From assembly GCF_900215205.1 (NCBI RefSeq), contig NZ_OBDY01000008.1, positions 248,001 through 312,000 of the forward strand: a DNA stretch of 64,000 nucleotides, written 5' to 3'. The notes beneath the pieces are model-generated. The model searched no databases and was not told where the DNA came from. It worked only from the letters and a program-made list of their open reading frames with translations. Of this stretch, positions 7,919-15,862 are shown piece after piece; position 1 is the stretch's first letter, and each line of letters opens with the position of its first letter. Source of the DNA: Paractinoplanes atraurantiacus. GTDB taxonomy: Bacteria; Actinomycetota; Actinomycetes; Mycobacteriales; Micromonosporaceae. The translations under genes and the position numbers were made by a program.

Positions 7919-8920
7919 TCAGAACGCGAAGCCGGTGGGATAGGGATCGGACGGATCGAGCATGTACTGGCCTATACCCGTCACCCAAGCACGTCCGGTG
8001 ATGGTCGGCAGGACAGCGGGCCGCCCGCCGACGGTCGTCTCGCCGATCAGCCGGCCGGTGAAGCGGCTGCCGATGAACGACTCGTTGACGAAGTCCTGGT
8101 CGAGCGCCAGCTCGCCGCGCGCCCACAACTCGGCCATCCGGGCCGACGTGCCCGTGCCGCAGGGCGAACGGTCGAACCAGCCCGGGTGGATGGCCATCGC
8201 GTGCCGGGACAGCTGGGCGCTGGAGCCCGGCGCGATGAACTCGACGTGGTGGCAGTGGTCGACACCGGCGATCGTCGGGTGCTTGGGCGGGTCCTGCTGG
8301 TTGATCGCCTCCATGATGGCCAGCCCGGCGTCGAGGATGTCGCGCTGCCGGGCCCGGTCGAACGGCAGCCCAACCGCCTCCAGGTCGACCATCGCGTAGA
8401 AGTTGCCGCCGAAGGCGAGGCTGTACGGGACCGTGCCGAGGCCCGGAGCGTCGATGCTCGCGTCGAGCCGGTCGCAGTAGGCCGGAACGTTCTCGAGTGT
8501 GACCGCGTCCGCGTGCCCGTCGCTCACCCGCACCTTGGCCACGACCAGCCCGGCCGGTGTGTCGAGCCGGATCGTGGTGATCGGCTCGGTGACCGGCACC
8601 ATGCCGGTCTCGACCAGCACGGTCGCCACCCCGATGGTGCCGTGCCCGCACATCGGCAGGCAGCCCGACACTTCGATGTAGACCACGCCGAAGTCCGTGT
8701 CCGGCCGGGTCGGCGGTTGCAGGATCGCGCCGCTCATCGCCGCGTGCCCGCGCGGCTCGTTCATCAGCAGCTCCCGGATGCCGTCCAGGTGCTCGATGAA
8801 GTACAGGCGGCGCTCGTTCATCGTGGCGCCGGGGATCGTGCCGACGCCGCCGGTGACGACCCGCGTCGGCATGCCCTCGGTGTGCGAGTCGACCGCGGTG
8901 AACATGCGGGACGCGCGCAT
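7919..8920 (-). CDS. 4-hydroxyproline 2-epimerase (proline racemase family)
   Basis: A 333-residue proline-racemase-fold enzyme. Both catalytic thiols are present: Cys91 in MCGHGTIG and Cys254 in SPCGTGTSA. The two-cysteine arrangement marks epimerases and racemases; trans-3-hydroxyproline dehydratases of the same family lack the second cysteine. It converts trans-4-hydroxy-L-proline to cis-4-hydroxy-D-proline. The N-terminus MFTAVDSHTEGMPTRVV is typical. It follows the deaminase stop by 1 bp, so translation is probably coupled. Confidence in the substrate comes mainly from the neighbouring D-hydroxyproline dehydrogenase genes. Confidence 0.88.
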   Translation of the reverse strand: MRASRMFTAVDSHTEGMPTRVVTGGVGTIPGATMNERRLYFIEHLDGIRELLMNEPRGHAAMSGAILQPPTRPDTDFGVVYIEVSGCLPMCGHGTIGVATVLVETGMVPVTEPITTIRLDTPAGLVVAKVRVSDGHADAVTLENVPAYCDRLDASIDAPGLGTVPYSLAFGGNFYAMVDLEAVGLPFDRARQRDILDAGLAIMEAINQQDPPKHPTIAGVDHCHHVEFIAPGSSAQLSRHAMAIHPGWFDRSPCGTGTSARMAELWARGELALDQDFVNESFIGSRFTGRLIGETTVGGRPAVLPTITGRAWVTGIGQYMLDPSDPYPTGFAF

Positions 8921-8921
8921 G

Positions 8922-9833
8922 TCAGACCGCCAGGCTCGCGACGGCCTCGACCGCCCGCTTGGTCTCGGCCTCGATCTGGGCGCGGTGTTCCGGCATGAGC
9001 GCGCCGCGCGGCGGCCGGCACGGGCCGCCGTAGCGTCCGACGATGTCCATGCTCAGCTTGATGGCCTGGACGAACTCGGTGCGCGAGTCCCAGCGGAAGA
9101 GCGCGACGAGCTTCTCGTACAGCGCGCGGGCCTCGGCGACCTGACCGTCGAGCATGAGGTTGTAGATGCGCACCGACTCGGCCGGGAAGACGTTGGGGAA
9201 GCCGGCGAACCAGCCCACCGCGCCGTCCACCATGAGCTCGAACAGGACGTCGTCGGCGCCGGCCACCACGTCGATGTCGCATTTCTCGCGGATCTCGAAG
9301 AGCCGCCGCACGTCGCCGCTGAACTCCTTGACCGCCTTCACCTGCGGGATCTCCGCGATCTCGGCCACCAGCGAGGGCACCAGGTCGACCTTGGTGTCAT
9401 ACGGGTTGTTGTAGATCATCATCGGGAGCCCGGCCTCGGCGATGTGCGTGTAGTGCTCGACCACCTGCGACGCGCTGGCCCGGTACATGGTCGGTGGCAG
9501 CGCGAGCACGCCGTCGGCGCCGTCCTCGGCGGCCAGCTCGGCCCAGTGCTTCGCCTGGTGCCAGCCCGGGCCGTGCACGCCGGCGACCACCACGCCCCGC
9601 CCGCCGACGGCCTCGACCGCCACCTGGACGACCTTGCGCCGCTCGGCGTCGGTCAGCGACGAGTACTCACCGAGCGAGCCGTTGGGGCCGACGCCGTGGC
9701 AGCCGTTGCTGATCAGCCAGTCGCAGTGCTCGGCGAACTTGTCGTAGTCGACGGCGAGGCCGGCCGGGGCGGAGGGGTCCTCGCGGTAGGGCAGGGCGGT
9801 GGCGACGATGACGCCACGCAGGGTCTCGGTCAT
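8922..9833 (-). CDS. 1-pyrroline-4-hydroxy-2-carboxylate deaminase (DHDPS/NAL family)
   Basis: A 303-residue class I aldolase-fold protein. It has the GPNGSLGEYSSLTDAER substrate loop (GxxGE type), the YNNP motif with its tyrosine, and the Schiff-base lysine in VKAVKEFSGD. In hydroxyproline pathways this member deaminates 1-pyrroline-4-hydroxy-2-carboxylate to alpha-ketoglutarate semialdehyde and ammonia. ATG 9833 is chosen because MTETLRGVIVATALPY matches the family start and overlaps the upstream dehydrogenase stop by 4 bp. Dihydrodipicolinate synthase or a keto-sugar-acid aldolase are alternatives by fold alone; the operon makes the deaminase role most likely. Confidence 0.83.
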   Translation of the reverse strand: MTETLRGVIVATALPYREDPSAPAGLAVDYDKFAEHCDWLISNGCHGVGPNGSLGEYSSLTDAERRKVVQVAVEAVGGRGVVVAGVHGPGWHQAKHWAELAAEDGADGVLALPPTMYRASASQVVEHYTHIAEAGLPMMIYNNPYDTKVDLVPSLVAEIAEIPQVKAVKEFSGDVRRLFEIREKCDIDVVAGADDVLFELMVDGAVGWFAGFPNVFPAESVRIYNLMLDGQVAEARALYEKLVALFRWDSRTEFVQAIKLSMDIVGRYGGPCRPPRGALMPEHRAQIEAETKRAVEAVASLAV

Positions 9834-11221
9834 TCGGTGTCTCCTTGCATGCGTGCCAGCTCGCCGAGGCGAACCAGGCCGGCCAGGGGGCGGGCGGCGG
9901 TCCGGCCCGGGTCGAGCAGGCCGCCGGTCGTACGGTCGAGAAGCTCTTCGACGCTGCGCCCGCAGACCCGGCCCTGGCAGACGCCGAGCCCCGCACGGGT
10001 GCTCAGCTTCAGGGACCGCAGCCCGCGTGACCCGGTGGCCGTGGCGATGTCGCGCAGCTCGCCGGCGGTCACCTCCTCGCAGCGGCAGATCAGGGTGTCG
10101 TCGGCCACCCACCCGGTCCAGCCCGGGCGGATGCCGTGCCCGTCGCTGAGGCGGGCGGCGAAGCGCTGGTGGGTGAGCACCGCGCGGCGCTGGGCCTGCG
10201 TGGGAGCCGCGCCGGCGGCCGCCGTGCCCGCGAGCGTGCCCTCGGCCAGGGCCAGGTCGGCGCCGCCGATGCCGGTGATCTCGCCGGCCGCGAAGACGCC
10301 GGGCACACTCGTGCGGCAGTCGCCGTCCACGGCCACGGCGCCCTCGGGCCCGGTCACGCATCCGGCGGCAACGGCCAGCTCCGCACGCGGAAGGAAGCCG
10401 TGACTGACGCAGACCGCGTCCACCGCGACCCTTTGGGACGTGCCGGGAACCGGCGCCCACTGCGCATCCAGGCGGGCGACGGTCACCTCCTCGACCCGGT
10501 CGCGACCGTGCACGGCGATCACGCCGGTCGCTACGCGATAGGGGATGCGGTGACGTGCCAGATCGCGCACATACCCGGCGAGCTCACCGGCCTTGTGCGA
10601 GGCGCCGAGAAGCTCGGTGGGCCGCGCCGTCCAGGCGCGGCCGAGCCGGCCCCATCCGCCGGCCTCGAGCACGCGCACCACCCGAGCGCCCGTGCGAATC
10701 AGGCTGGACGCCACCGGCAGCAGGAACGGGCCGGCACCGGCGACGAGCACGCGCCGGCCGACCGCGACCCGCTCGGCCTTGGCCAGAGCCTGGGCGGCGC
10801 CGGCGGTGAAGACACCGGGAAGGTCCCAGCCGGGGAAGGGCAGAGTTCGCTCATAGGCTCCGGTCGCCAGCACCAGCGCATCGGGCTCGAACGTCCGCTG
10901 CTCGCGATCGCGGCCGTCGGCGGGACCGACCAGGACGTGCACCGTGGGTGGCCGGTCGTCGTGGCGCTCGGCCAGCCAGACCTGTGCCCCCGTCACGATC
11001 TCGACGCCGGTCAGCTCCCTCCGCAGGGCGGTGAACCGGCTCCAGCCGTGATGCAGCACCTGCTCGCGGGCGGCCGGGCGCTGCGCCGGGAGATGACGCC
11101 AGTATTGGCCGCCGACATCCTCGGCCGCGTCGAGCACGACGACCCGGGCGCCGGACCGCCGGGCGGCCGTGGCGGCGGCTAAGCCGGCCGGACCGGCCCC
11201 GATGATCAGGACCTCAGTCAT
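9830..11221 (-). CDS. D-hydroxyproline dehydrogenase, FAD/[2Fe-2S] subunit
   Basis: A 463-residue flavoprotein. It has an N-terminal dinucleotide fold (VLIIGAGPAGLAAATAARRSG, residues 4-24), a second nucleotide-binding region (GRRVLVAGAGPFLLPVA), and a C-terminal BFD-like iron-sulfur patch with CRCEEVTAGEL and CQGRVCGR. This is the architecture of the large subunit of heteromeric proline and hydroxyproline dehydrogenases (LhpB/E/F type). It would oxidise cis-4-hydroxy-D-proline together with the two subunits encoded just upstream. It overlaps the small iron-sulfur gene by 8 bp and the deaminase gene by 4 bp. Confidence 0.83.
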   Translation of the reverse strand: MTEVLIIGAGPAGLAAATAARRSGARVVVLDAAEDVGGQYWRHLPAQRPAAREQVLHHGWSRFTALRRELTGVEIVTGAQVWLAERHDDRPPTVHVLVGPADGRDREQRTFEPDALVLATGAYERTLPFPGWDLPGVFTAGAAQALAKAERVAVGRRVLVAGAGPFLLPVASSLIRTGARVVRVLEAGGWGRLGRAWTARPTELLGASHKAGELAGYVRDLARHRIPYRVATGVIAVHGRDRVEEVTVARLDAQWAPVPGTSQRVAVDAVCVSHGFLPRAELAVAAGCVTGPEGAVAVDGDCRTSVPGVFAAGEITGIGGADLALAEGTLAGTAAAGAAPTQAQRRAVLTHQRFAARLSDGHGIRPGWTGWVADDTLICRCEEVTAGELRDIATATGSRGLRSLKLSTRAGLGVCQGRVCGRSVEELLDRTTGGLLDPGRTAARPLAGLVRLGELARMQGDTE

Positions 11222-11522
11222 GGGTGCTCACCTCGTCTCCATCAGCGGCGCGGCGTTGGCAGGCCCGCACGTCGCGCAGGCCGTTCACGGTGACCAGGCA
11301 GTCGAAGCAGACCCCGATGCCGCAGAAGACGCCCCGCGGACGGCCCTGCCGGGCGGTGGTGCGCCAGCTCTGCCGGCCCGCTCCCATCAGCACTCCGGCG
11401 ATGGTCTGGCCGGCCAGGCCGGCGACCGGGACATCGTCGACGAGAACCACGATCTCCGCCGCGTCGCCCGGCTGAACGGGGTCGTCGGCAGGGCCTATGC
11501 GGGCCGGTCCGGTGGTCGTCAT
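11214..11522 (-). CDS. D-hydroxyproline dehydrogenase small [2Fe-2S] subunit
   Basis: A 102-residue ferredoxin-like protein. The four cysteines lie in GVFCGIGVCFDCLVTVNG and later in VRACQ, the plant-type [2Fe-2S] ligand spacing CxxxxCxxC...C. It matches the gamma subunit of three-part D-hydroxyproline dehydrogenases. ATG 11522 is preferred. A GTG at 11543 is in frame but lies inside a palindromic operator and before the upstream gene's stop. The gene starts just after that operator, so a second promoter or repression point may exist here. Confidence 0.8.
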   Translation of the reverse strand: MTTTGPARIGPADDPVQPGDAAEIVVLVDDVPVAGLAGQTIAGVLMGAGRQSWRTTARQGRPRGVFCGIGVCFDCLVTVNGLRDVRACQRRAADGDEVSTHD

Positions 11523-11526
11523 GCTC

Positions 11527-11547
11527 AGTAGTATGTCACACACTACT
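11527..11547. promoter_or_regulatory. Predicted GntR operator, internal site
   Basis: The 19-base core at 11528-11546 differs from the perfect palindrome GTAGTATGTCACATACTAC at one position. A second copy lies in the gntR/ornithine-cyclodeaminase-like intergenic region at 13365-13385 on the opposite strand; 17 of 21 bases agree. The site contains the stop codon of the DAO-type gene (11536-11538) and ends 5 bases before the small iron-sulfur gene's ATG. FCD-type GntR proteins bind such 17-19 bp palindromes. Confidence 0.62.
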
Positions 11548-12687
11548 CAGCAGATGCGAGGCCAAAGTCGGCCTTTCCACGGAGAACGGCGAAGCCGCCA
11601 CCTTCGTCTCCCGCCCCAGCAGCAGATCGGCCAGCAGCTCGGCGGTGGCCGCCGACAGCACGATGCCCGCGCCCTCGTGCCCGGTCGCGTGCCACAGGCC
11701 GGGGAGCCGGGGATCGGCCCCGATCACGGGAAGATGGTCGGGAACGTAGGGGCGGAAACCCCCGTACGCCCTCATCACCGCGACGTCGGCCAGGAAAGGA
11801 AAGAGCACCATCGCCTTCGCGGCCAGCGCGGACAGGACCCGCGCCTCGATCCGGCCGTCGAAGCCGCGCCGCTCGCGCGACGAGCCGATCAGGACCGTGC
11901 CCGACGCCGTGGACTCGACCACGCTGGACGTCTGCAGGGCGGCATCGCTCGACCCGACGGCGCCCACGTAGTCGGCGTCGTAGACCTTGTGCCGGATGCG
12001 CTGCGGCATGCGGGTGGTGACCAGGATCGTGCCCCGCCGCGGCCGCACCGGCAACGCGACACCCAGGCGGGCGGCGACCTCGCCCGACCACGGCCCGGCC
12101 GCGACCACGACGTGGTCGGCATGCAGGTCACCGGCGGTGGTGCGCACGCCGGCGAGCCGATCGCCGGAAAGAAGAGAGGAGAGGACTTCGACCCCTTGCC
12201 GTACGACCGCGCCCCGCCGCCGGGCCTCGGCGAGCAGCGCCTCGGTGGCGATCGCGGGCTGCACCTGGGCGTCCTGCGGGTAGTGGACGGCCGCCGTGTA
12301 GTCGCGGGTCAGCTCGGGCTCGAGCTCGTGCGGATCGACCTCCTCGGCGATCACCCCGGCGCCACGCTGACGGGACGCGAACGACCGCAATCCCGCGGCG
12401 CCGGCCTCGGTGGTGGCGACGACCAGGCCGCCCTTGGCCTCGTACTCAATGCTGGGAAAACCTTTGACCTCGTCTTTCATCGCTTCCCAGAGCGTCAGCG
12501 AACGCTGAGCCAGCACGAGCTCGTCGCCCGGGCCCTTGTCGGAGACCAGCAGATTGCCCTCGCCCGCGGCCGACGTGCCGCCCGCCGAGGCAGCGCGATC
12601 CAAAACGGTCACGGCAACGCCGGCACCGGCCAGCTCGCGTGCCACCGCCGCGCCCACGATGCCGGCGCCGACGACGATCACCCTCAT
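11536..12687 (-). CDS. D-hydroxyproline dehydrogenase, DAO-type FAD subunit
   Basis: A 383-residue D-amino-acid-oxidase-family flavoprotein. It has an N-terminal VIVVGAGIVGAAVARELAGAG FAD motif, a substrate-domain RPRRGTILV segment, and a C-terminal GLWHATGHEGAGIVLS FAD loop. These features fit the catalytic (beta) subunit of heteromeric proline or hydroxyproline dehydrogenases. ATG 12687 overlaps the gntR stop as ATGA, so it is translationally coupled to its presumed regulator. The gene ends inside the internal operator. By sequence alone sarcosine or glycine oxidase would also fit; the two adjacent dehydrogenase subunits and the epimerase decide it. Confidence 0.82.
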   Translation of the reverse strand: MRVIVVGAGIVGAAVARELAGAGVAVTVLDRAASAGGTSAAGEGNLLVSDKGPGDELVLAQRSLTLWEAMKDEVKGFPSIEYEAKGGLVVATTEAGAAGLRSFASRQRGAGVIAEEVDPHELEPELTRDYTAAVHYPQDAQVQPAIATEALLAEARRRGAVVRQGVEVLSSLLSGDRLAGVRTTAGDLHADHVVVAAGPWSGEVAARLGVALPVRPRRGTILVTTRMPQRIRHKVYDADYVGAVGSSDAALQTSSVVESTASGTVLIGSSRERRGFDGRIEARVLSALAAKAMVLFPFLADVAVMRAYGGFRPYVPDHLPVIGADPRLPGLWHATGHEGAGIVLSAATAELLADLLLGRETKVAASPFSVERPTLASHLLSSV

Positions 12688-13349
12688 CGCGAACCCTCGG
12701 GGCGGCCGCTCCACCAGCCGGTGACATGGCCGATGTGCACTCGCATGAGTCCCTCGGCGGCAGCACCCTCACCGGCCACGAGCAGGTCGAGCAGAGTGTG
12801 ATGCTCGGCCGAGGAACGAGCCAGCTCGGACGTGCCGAGCATGTTGGCCAGACCCACCAGGCGGGTCTGCTGCCGCAGATCGCCGACCAGTGTGACCAGC
12901 CGATCGTTACCGGTCAGGCTGAGCAGATGGAGGTGGAAGGCGGTGTCGGCGGCCAGATAGGTCTGCAGAGCGGAGGCGTCGGCGCTGGTCACGATGTCTT
13001 CGGCCTGGGCGCGGAGCTCGGTCAGCACCTGACCCTCGATCTTGCCCGCGAGCAGCCGCATCGCCGGCGCCTCGAGCCACTGCCGAATCTGCACGATCTG
13101 CTCGAGCTCCTGCTCACTGACCTCGGTGACCCGGAATCCCTTGTTGCGCGCGATCTCCACGAAGCCGCGTTTCTCCAGGTTCAACAGCGCTTCCCGCACG
13201 GGAGTGGCGGAGACGTCGAAACGCGCGGCCAGCGTGGGAGCGGTCAGCATCGTGCCCGGTGGGAACTCTCCGGAGACGATGGCGGCCGAAACCGCCTCCT
13301 CAACGGACTGGCGATAGCTACCCGCGGTGTGCAGCGGCCCGATCGTCAT
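12684..13349 (-). CDS. GntR-family (FCD subfamily) regulator of hydroxyproline catabolism
   Basis: A 221-residue regulator. The winged helix-turn-helix occupies residues about 15-75 (SGEFPPGTMLTAPTLAARFDVSATPVREALLNLEKRG). An all-helical FCD effector domain follows, with the metal-binding-type D...H and H patterns (AADTAFHLHLL, AEHHTLLDLL). ATG 13349 has AAGGAGG 8 bases upstream. The gene begins the minus-strand operon and faces the cyclodeaminase-like gene; the palindromes at 13365-13385 and 11527-11547 are its likely binding sites. It probably acts as a repressor relieved by a hydroxyproline intermediate. Confidence 0.85.
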   Translation of the reverse strand: MTIGPLHTAGSYRQSVEEAVSAAIVSGEFPPGTMLTAPTLAARFDVSATPVREALLNLEKRGFVEIARNKGFRVTEVSEQELEQIVQIRQWLEAPAMRLLAGKIEGQVLTELRAQAEDIVTSADASALQTYLAADTAFHLHLLSLTGNDRLVTLVGDLRQQTRLVGLANMLGTSELARSSAEHHTLLDLLVAGEGAAAEGLMRVHIGHVTGWWSGRPEGSR

Positions 13350-13364
13350 GCTGTTGCCTCCTTC

Positions 13365-13385
13365 AGTGGTATGTGACATAGTACA
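13365..13385. promoter_or_regulatory. Predicted GntR operator in the divergent promoter
   Basis: Read on the minus strand, the core GTACTATGTCACATACCAC differs from the palindrome GTAGTATGTCACATACTAC at two bases. It lies 16 bases upstream of the gntR ATG and 4 bases before the ATG of the divergent cyclodeaminase-like gene. Binding here could control both directions. The short distance to ATG 13390 suggests that the divergent transcript is leaderless or nearly so. Confidence 0.68.
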
Positions 13386-13389
13386 GCGC

Positions 13390-14271
13390 ATGTTCAACGC
13401 GGACCAGGTGCACTCGCTCGGCTTTCCCCGAGCTGTCGCAGCCCTGCGCGGTGCCCTGGCCGGCGGCCTCGACCCCGAACGGGAGCCCCCGCGCATACCT
13501 ATAAATACCGGCACCGGCGAGATCCTCGTGATGCCCTCCGCCGATGGCAAGACCGCCGGCGTCAAGCTGGTCACCATCGCCCCCGGCAACCCGTCTCGTG
13601 GCCTGCCCCGCATTCATGGCGTCTACGTGCTTTTCGACGCCGAGACCCTCGTCCCGCGCGCGGTCCTCGACGGTGCGGCGCTCACCGCTCTGCGCACTCC
13701 CGCGGTCTCGGCGCTCGGCGTCGACCTGGTCACCCCGCCCGGCGCTCACCGGCTGGTCGTCTTCGGCACGGGCCCTCAGGCCCGCGGTCACGTCGAGGCG
13801 CTGCGAGCGATCAGACCGATTGATGAGGTACGGGTGGTGGGCCGCGACCCGGCGAAGGCGGCCGCTTTCGCCGAGAGCCTGGACGCGAGCGCCGCCGGTG
13901 CTGAAGCGGTCGCTGACGCTGACATCGTGGTCTGCTGCACCACGGCCCGGCGGCCTCTCTTCCCCGGCGCGCTGCTCGCGCCGGAGGCCGTGGTGGTCGC
14001 CGTCGGCTCGCACGAGCCTGAGGCCCGCGAGGCCGACGACGAGACCGTGAGCCGCGGTGGCGTGCTCGTGGAGTCGCGCGCGGCCGCCCTGCGCGAGGCC
14101 GGCGACGTCATCCAGGCCATCGACGCCGGTGCGATCGACGCCGGGGCGCTGGTCATCTATGCCGACCTGGTCCGGGATTCCGTCCCCGCCCGGCCCCGGT
14201 TCATCAAAACTGTGGGGATGGGCTGGGAGGACCTTGTGATCGCCACCGCCGTCGTGGAGGCCGCCGCATGA
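13390..14271 (+). CDS. Ornithine cyclodeaminase/mu-crystallin family; likely delta-1-pyrroline-2-carboxylate reductase
   Basis: A 293-residue protein. The N-terminal substrate half contains GVKLVTIAPGNP with the conserved lysine, and VLDGAALTALRTPAVSALG. A Rossmann fold follows (LVVFGTGPQARGHVEAL at about residues 124-140). In hydroxyproline and proline clusters this family member reduces delta-1-pyrroline-2-carboxylate to L-proline, an intermediate of the trans-3-hydroxyproline route. No trans-3-hydroxyproline dehydratase is present here, so an imine-salvage role is inference. ATG 13390 lies almost directly after the predicted operator, without a Shine-Dalgarno. It overlaps the next gene as ATGA. 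Confidence 0.75.
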   Translation: MFNADQVHSLGFPRAVAALRGALAGGLDPEREPPRIPINTGTGEILVMPSADGKTAGVKLVTIAPGNPSRGLPRIHGVYVLFDAETLVPRAVLDGAALTALRTPAVSALGVDLVTPPGAHRLVVFGTGPQARGHVEALRAIRPIDEVRVVGRDPAKAAAFAESLDASAAGAEAVADADIVVCCTTARRPLFPGALLAPEAVVVAVGSHEPEAREADDETVSRGGVLVESRAAALREAGDVIQAIDAGAIDAGALVIYADLVRDSVPARPRFIKTVGMGWEDLVIATAVVEAAA

Positions 14272-15128
14272 GACTGTCCGCTCTGGTGCTGCCCGACCGT
14301 CATCCGGCCAGCACGTTCCTCGCCGAGGTGTCCGAGGCCGAGCGCTTCGGCGTGCACACCGTCTGGACGTACGACCATCTGACCTGGCCTTTGCTCGCCG
14401 ACAATCCGTGGTACGGCTGTGTTCCGCTGCTGGCCGCCGCGGCGGTGACCACCACGCGTGTGCGCCTCGGCTGTCAGGTCGCCACGCCGAACTATCGACA
14501 TCCCGTGCCGTTCGCCAAGGAGCTCATGACGCTCGACCGGCTCAGCGGCGGCCGCATCGACGTCGGCCTGGGCGCCGGCGCCGAGGGGCCCGACGCACTG
14601 GTCCTCGGCGAGCCGCCGCGCACGCCCGGCGAGCGCATGGACCGCTTCGCCGAGTGGATAGACCTGCTCGACACGCTGCTGCGCGAGCCGGTCACCACGG
14701 TTCACGGCGAGCGCTACTCGGCGGTCGACGCCCACCAGCTCCCCGGCTGCGTCCAGACTCCGCGCATGCCGTTCACCGTGGCCGGCACCGGCCCGCGCTC
14801 CCTCAAGATCGCGGCCCGCTACGGCCAGTCCTGGATCACGTATGGCCCGTACGGCCCGGCCGTGGGTCCCGAGGAGTGGTTCGCCGCCCTCGAGAAACAG
14901 GCCCGGCAGCTGGACGGCGCGCTGGCCGAGGGGCAGTCCCTGACGCGCATCGCCCAGTTCGCCGTCACTGTGGGGTGGCCTTTTGAGAGCAAGGACCGCT
15001 ACGAGGACACGGTCGGGCGCCTCCGCGCCCTCGGCTTCGACGAGATCAGCATCCACTGGCCCCGGCCCGACGGCCTCGGCGTGCCCCGCGACGCCCTCGA
15101 CTTCATAGCCGAAGCCCACGGCCTGTGA
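14268..15128 (+). CDS. LLM-class flavin/F420-dependent oxidoreductase
   Basis: A 286-residue luciferase-like TIM-barrel protein. Motifs include FGVHTVWTYDHL near residue 25-36, TTRVRLGCQVATPNYRHP, LDRLSGGRIDVGLGAGAEG and FTVAGTGPRSLKIAARYG. Such actinobacterial members commonly use reduced F420 or FMN. It overlaps the cyclodeaminase-like gene by 4 bp and so shares its predicted GntR-controlled promoter, which suggests a part in handling pyrroline or hydroxyproline-derived compounds. No such reaction is established for this family. Confidence 0.8.
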   Translation: MRLSALVLPDRHPASTFLAEVSEAERFGVHTVWTYDHLTWPLLADNPWYGCVPLLAAAAVTTTRVRLGCQVATPNYRHPVPFAKELMTLDRLSGGRIDVGLGAGAEGPDALVLGEPPRTPGERMDRFAEWIDLLDTLLREPVTTVHGERYSAVDAHQLPGCVQTPRMPFTVAGTGPRSLKIAARYGQSWITYGPYGPAVGPEEWFAALEKQARQLDGALAEGQSLTRIAQFAVTVGWPFESKDRYEDTVGRLRALGFDEISIHWPRPDGLGVPRDALDFIAEAHGL

Positions 15129-15137
15129 AGCCGCGGG

Positions 15138-15677
15138 TCACGGGTAGTGCGGGCTGTCGGTGGGCGGCTGTGGGGAGTTGGCTGCCAACGACTGCAGGGT
15201 CTCGTCGATCGTGGTGAAGAGGGGGTCGGGGGCGTCGCTCTCCCACGCGGGGAGCGGGTCGGGCTGGCCGGGCGCCGGGGCCCACAGCCACCACAGGTTC
15301 TGCCAGCGGTCGAGCATGCGGGCCAGGGTGATCTCGCCGTGGAACGGGGTCGGCTCGGTGACCGTGGTGGCGCCCTGGGCGGCGGCGCGTTTCAGGACTG
15401 TGGCCGCGTCGTGGACCCAGACCTGTAGCAGGGCCGGGCGGGGCGGCCAGCCTTCGAGGCGGTCGGCGACCATCAGGTCGACCGTGCCCAGGCGGAGCTG
15501 GGCGTGGATGAGCTTGCCGTCGGGCATCGGGGTTCTCGCCTCGGCGGTCTCCGGAACGTCGAAGACCTCGGAGACGAAGTCGATGAAGCCTGCGGCGTCG
15601 TCGACGATCACGAAGGGATTGAGCGCGGCGCCGCCGCCGGGGACGGCGCTGGGCGCAAGCAGAATCGGTGTGGTCAT
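15138..15677 (-). CDS. VOC (glyoxalase/PhnB-like) domain protein
   Basis: A 179-residue protein with one vicinal-oxygen-chelate domain. It has the PFVIVDDAAGFIDFVSEVFDVPE opening, DGKLIHAQLRLGTVDLMVADR, and a second beta-alpha unit ending in RWQNLWWLWAP. This is the PhnB-like glyoxalase/bleomycin-resistance type. The C-terminal 35 residues are Pro-rich and probably disordered. ATG 15677 begins the conserved region; upstream in-frame codons lack homology. It is convergent with the LLM oxidoreductase gene, 9 bp between stops. Substrate unknown. Confidence 0.78.
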   Translation of the reverse strand: MTTPILLAPSAVPGGGAALNPFVIVDDAAGFIDFVSEVFDVPETAEARTPMPDGKLIHAQLRLGTVDLMVADRLEGWPPRPALLQVWVHDAATVLKRAAAQGATTVTEPTPFHGEITLARMLDRWQNLWWLWAPAPGQPDPLPAWESDAPDPLFTTIDETLQSLAANSPQPPTDSPHYP

Positions 15678-15862
15678 GCCGTGAGGCTGGCAGGGGATGC
15701 GGTCAGATTTCGGCCGCTGGCAAGCCTGCCGTAAGCAATTGGCCCGGAAGGGCCGTGACACTACGAGAGGTGGTGGTGCTGCCCCTACCCAAGATCGGCG
15801 GGCTCGCACCATCGAGCGGCGCTCCTGACATCCGTACGGTCGAAGGCAGAGATCGAGGGAGG

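Noticed and set aside
5011..8001. Near-1000-codon plus-strand frame over the P450 and aldehyde dehydrogenase genes
   Set aside because: It is a shadow of two genes with clear catalytic motifs on the minus strand.
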